A stretch of 64,000 nt of DNA from Brevundimonas mediterranea (GTDB lineage: Bacteria; Pseudomonadota; Alphaproteobacteria; Caulobacterales; Caulobacteraceae). Each line of letters starts with the position of its first letter. Positions within the stretch are counted from its first letter, which is position 1. The DNA lies in assembly GCF_011064825.1 (NCBI RefSeq), contig NZ_CP048751.1, positions 1,240,001 through 1,304,000 on the forward strand, given 5' to 3'. Positions 63,374-64,000 of this stretch are shown here, piece by piece. Under the pieces are notes generated by a model. The model had not been told where the DNA came from. It saw only the letters and a list, made by a program, of their open reading frames with translations, and ran no database searches. The position numbers were made by a program, and so were the translations under genes.

Positions 63374-64000
63374 TCAGATCACCCCGAACAGCCGCAGGGC
63401 CTGATAGCCGGCGGACAGCAACACAACGGCCCCGACGCCGTAGGTCAGGATCCGACGGGGCGCGATCCGCGCGATCACCCCGGCGAAGGGCGCGGCGATC
63501 AGACCGCCCAGGATGAGGCCCAGGATGGAGGCGGCGTGGGTGGCGACGCCTTTGGCCTCCGCCCAGTGACCGGTCAGCAGGGCGGCCAGGAAGGTCGCCG
63601 AAATGGCCGAGGTGACGAAGAACTCCGCCGTATTGGTGGTGCCGATCGCGGCGCGCGGATCGCCCCCCGACCCCACCAGGGTCGTCGTGACCGTCGGCCC
63701 CCAGCCGCCGCCGCCGATGGCGTCGAAGAACCCGCCGACGACGCCCAGCGGCCCCGCGAACCTGACCGGGAAGATCCGCGCGCGAGTCTGGCGGGTCGCG
63801 CGCCAGATGATCACGCCCCCCATGATCGCCAGGTAGGCGGTGATCCAGGGCTTGACCAGGTCGCCGTCGATGCTGGTCAGGACGAAGGCTCCCAGGCAAC
63901 CGCCCACCACCCCGCCCATGGCCAGGGGCACGAACAGTTTCCAGTTTACATTCTTGTTGACCGTGTGAGATCCGGCCGACGCCGCCGTGGTGAAGACCTC
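63374..64000 (-). CDS. TSUP (TauE/SafE) family transporter, 5' end outside the window
   Basis: At least 208 residues of a second TSUP permease. The frame continues past the internal ATG at 63931 to the window edge (reading EVFTTAASAGSHTVNKN...), so the true start is beyond 64000. The characteristic Gly-rich segment is FFDAIGGGGWGPTVTTTLVGSGG, followed by RAAIGTTNTAEFFVTSAISA. It is only distantly similar to the TSUP protein at 1607-2530 and is not beside a TIGR02186 gene. Confidence 0.9.
   Translation of the reverse strand, partial: EVFTTAASAGSHTVNKNVNWKLFVPLAMGGVVGGCLGAFVLTSIDGDLVKPWITAYLAIMGGVIIWRATRQTRARIFPVRFAGPLGVVGGFFDAIGGGGWGPTVTTTLVGSGGDPRAAIGTTNTAEFFVTSAISATFLAALLTGHWAEAKGVATHAASILGLILGGLIAAPFAGVIARIAPRRILTYGVGAVVLLSAGYQALRLFGVI

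Overview
The window is GC-rich, almost fully coding DNA from an alphaproteobacterium of the family Caulobacteraceae, most likely Brevundimonas or a close relative. The main evidence is GcrA (the cell-cycle regulator confined to alphaproteobacteria), a PodJ-type polar organizer, a complete CtrA-type box, a dense cluster of GANTC (CcrM methylation) motifs in front of gcrA, and a Caulobacter-style pilA-cpaABCDEF Tad pilus locus. I saw no tRNA, rRNA, insertion sequence, prophage or CRISPR array, so this reads as core chromosome.

Layout. 1-6.0 kb: the 3' end of gluQ, a TSUP transporter coupled to a TIGR02186 membrane protein, and podJ. 6-13.8 kb: a stress-type flavin-fold protein, a GExHG lipoprotein that overlaps an EF-hand gene tail to tail, argF and argD, an M28 peptidase, and a PtpB-like phosphatase coupled to pabB. 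13.8-24.8 kb: the Tad pilus locus, with a leftward set (TadE/F-like minor pilins plus a stand-alone pilus N-domain protein) diverging from pilA-cpaABCDEF-tadBC. 24.8-27 kb: an SRPBCC protein, a thioredoxin-like 2Fe-2S ferredoxin and an M20 amidohydrolase. 27.1-30.9 kb: a four-gene envelope module of an RHH-like protein, PspA, a YqiJ/NfeD-like protein and a flotillin. 30.9-36.7 kb: dapE, cupin-MFS, dcd, apaG and gcrA. 36.9-48.8 kb: an orphan ABC-2 permease, a winged-helix/membrane-protein pair, amn, a Bcr/CflA transporter, an M1 aminopeptidase, a DUF488 protein, an NDUFA9-like protein, recQ and a lipoprotein. 48.9-64 kb: a hydrolase, an enoyl-CoA hydratase, mutM, a PAP2 phosphatase, an OPT transporter, ubiG, then lysC-ptsP-rodZ-ispG, two lipoproteins and the start-less end of another TSUP transporter.

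How parts work together. The pilus genes cover pilin (pilA), prepilin peptidase (cpaA), outer-membrane channel (cpaC, cpaD), localization ATPase (cpaE), assembly ATPase (cpaF) and platform (tadB, tadC). PodJ and GcrA link polarity and cell-cycle control to this machinery. The PspA-YqiJ-flotillin genes form a membrane-integrity module whose first gene may be its regulator.

Intergenic structure is notable. Two families of about 160 bp palindrome-ended repeats (two copies each, the members of each pair in opposite orientation) lie beside stop codons, three of the four between convergent genes. A third, smaller element separates argD and argF. The most rewarding targets are the GANTC cluster before gcrA, the RHH-PspA-flotillin operon with its repeat-containing promoter, and the repeat families.
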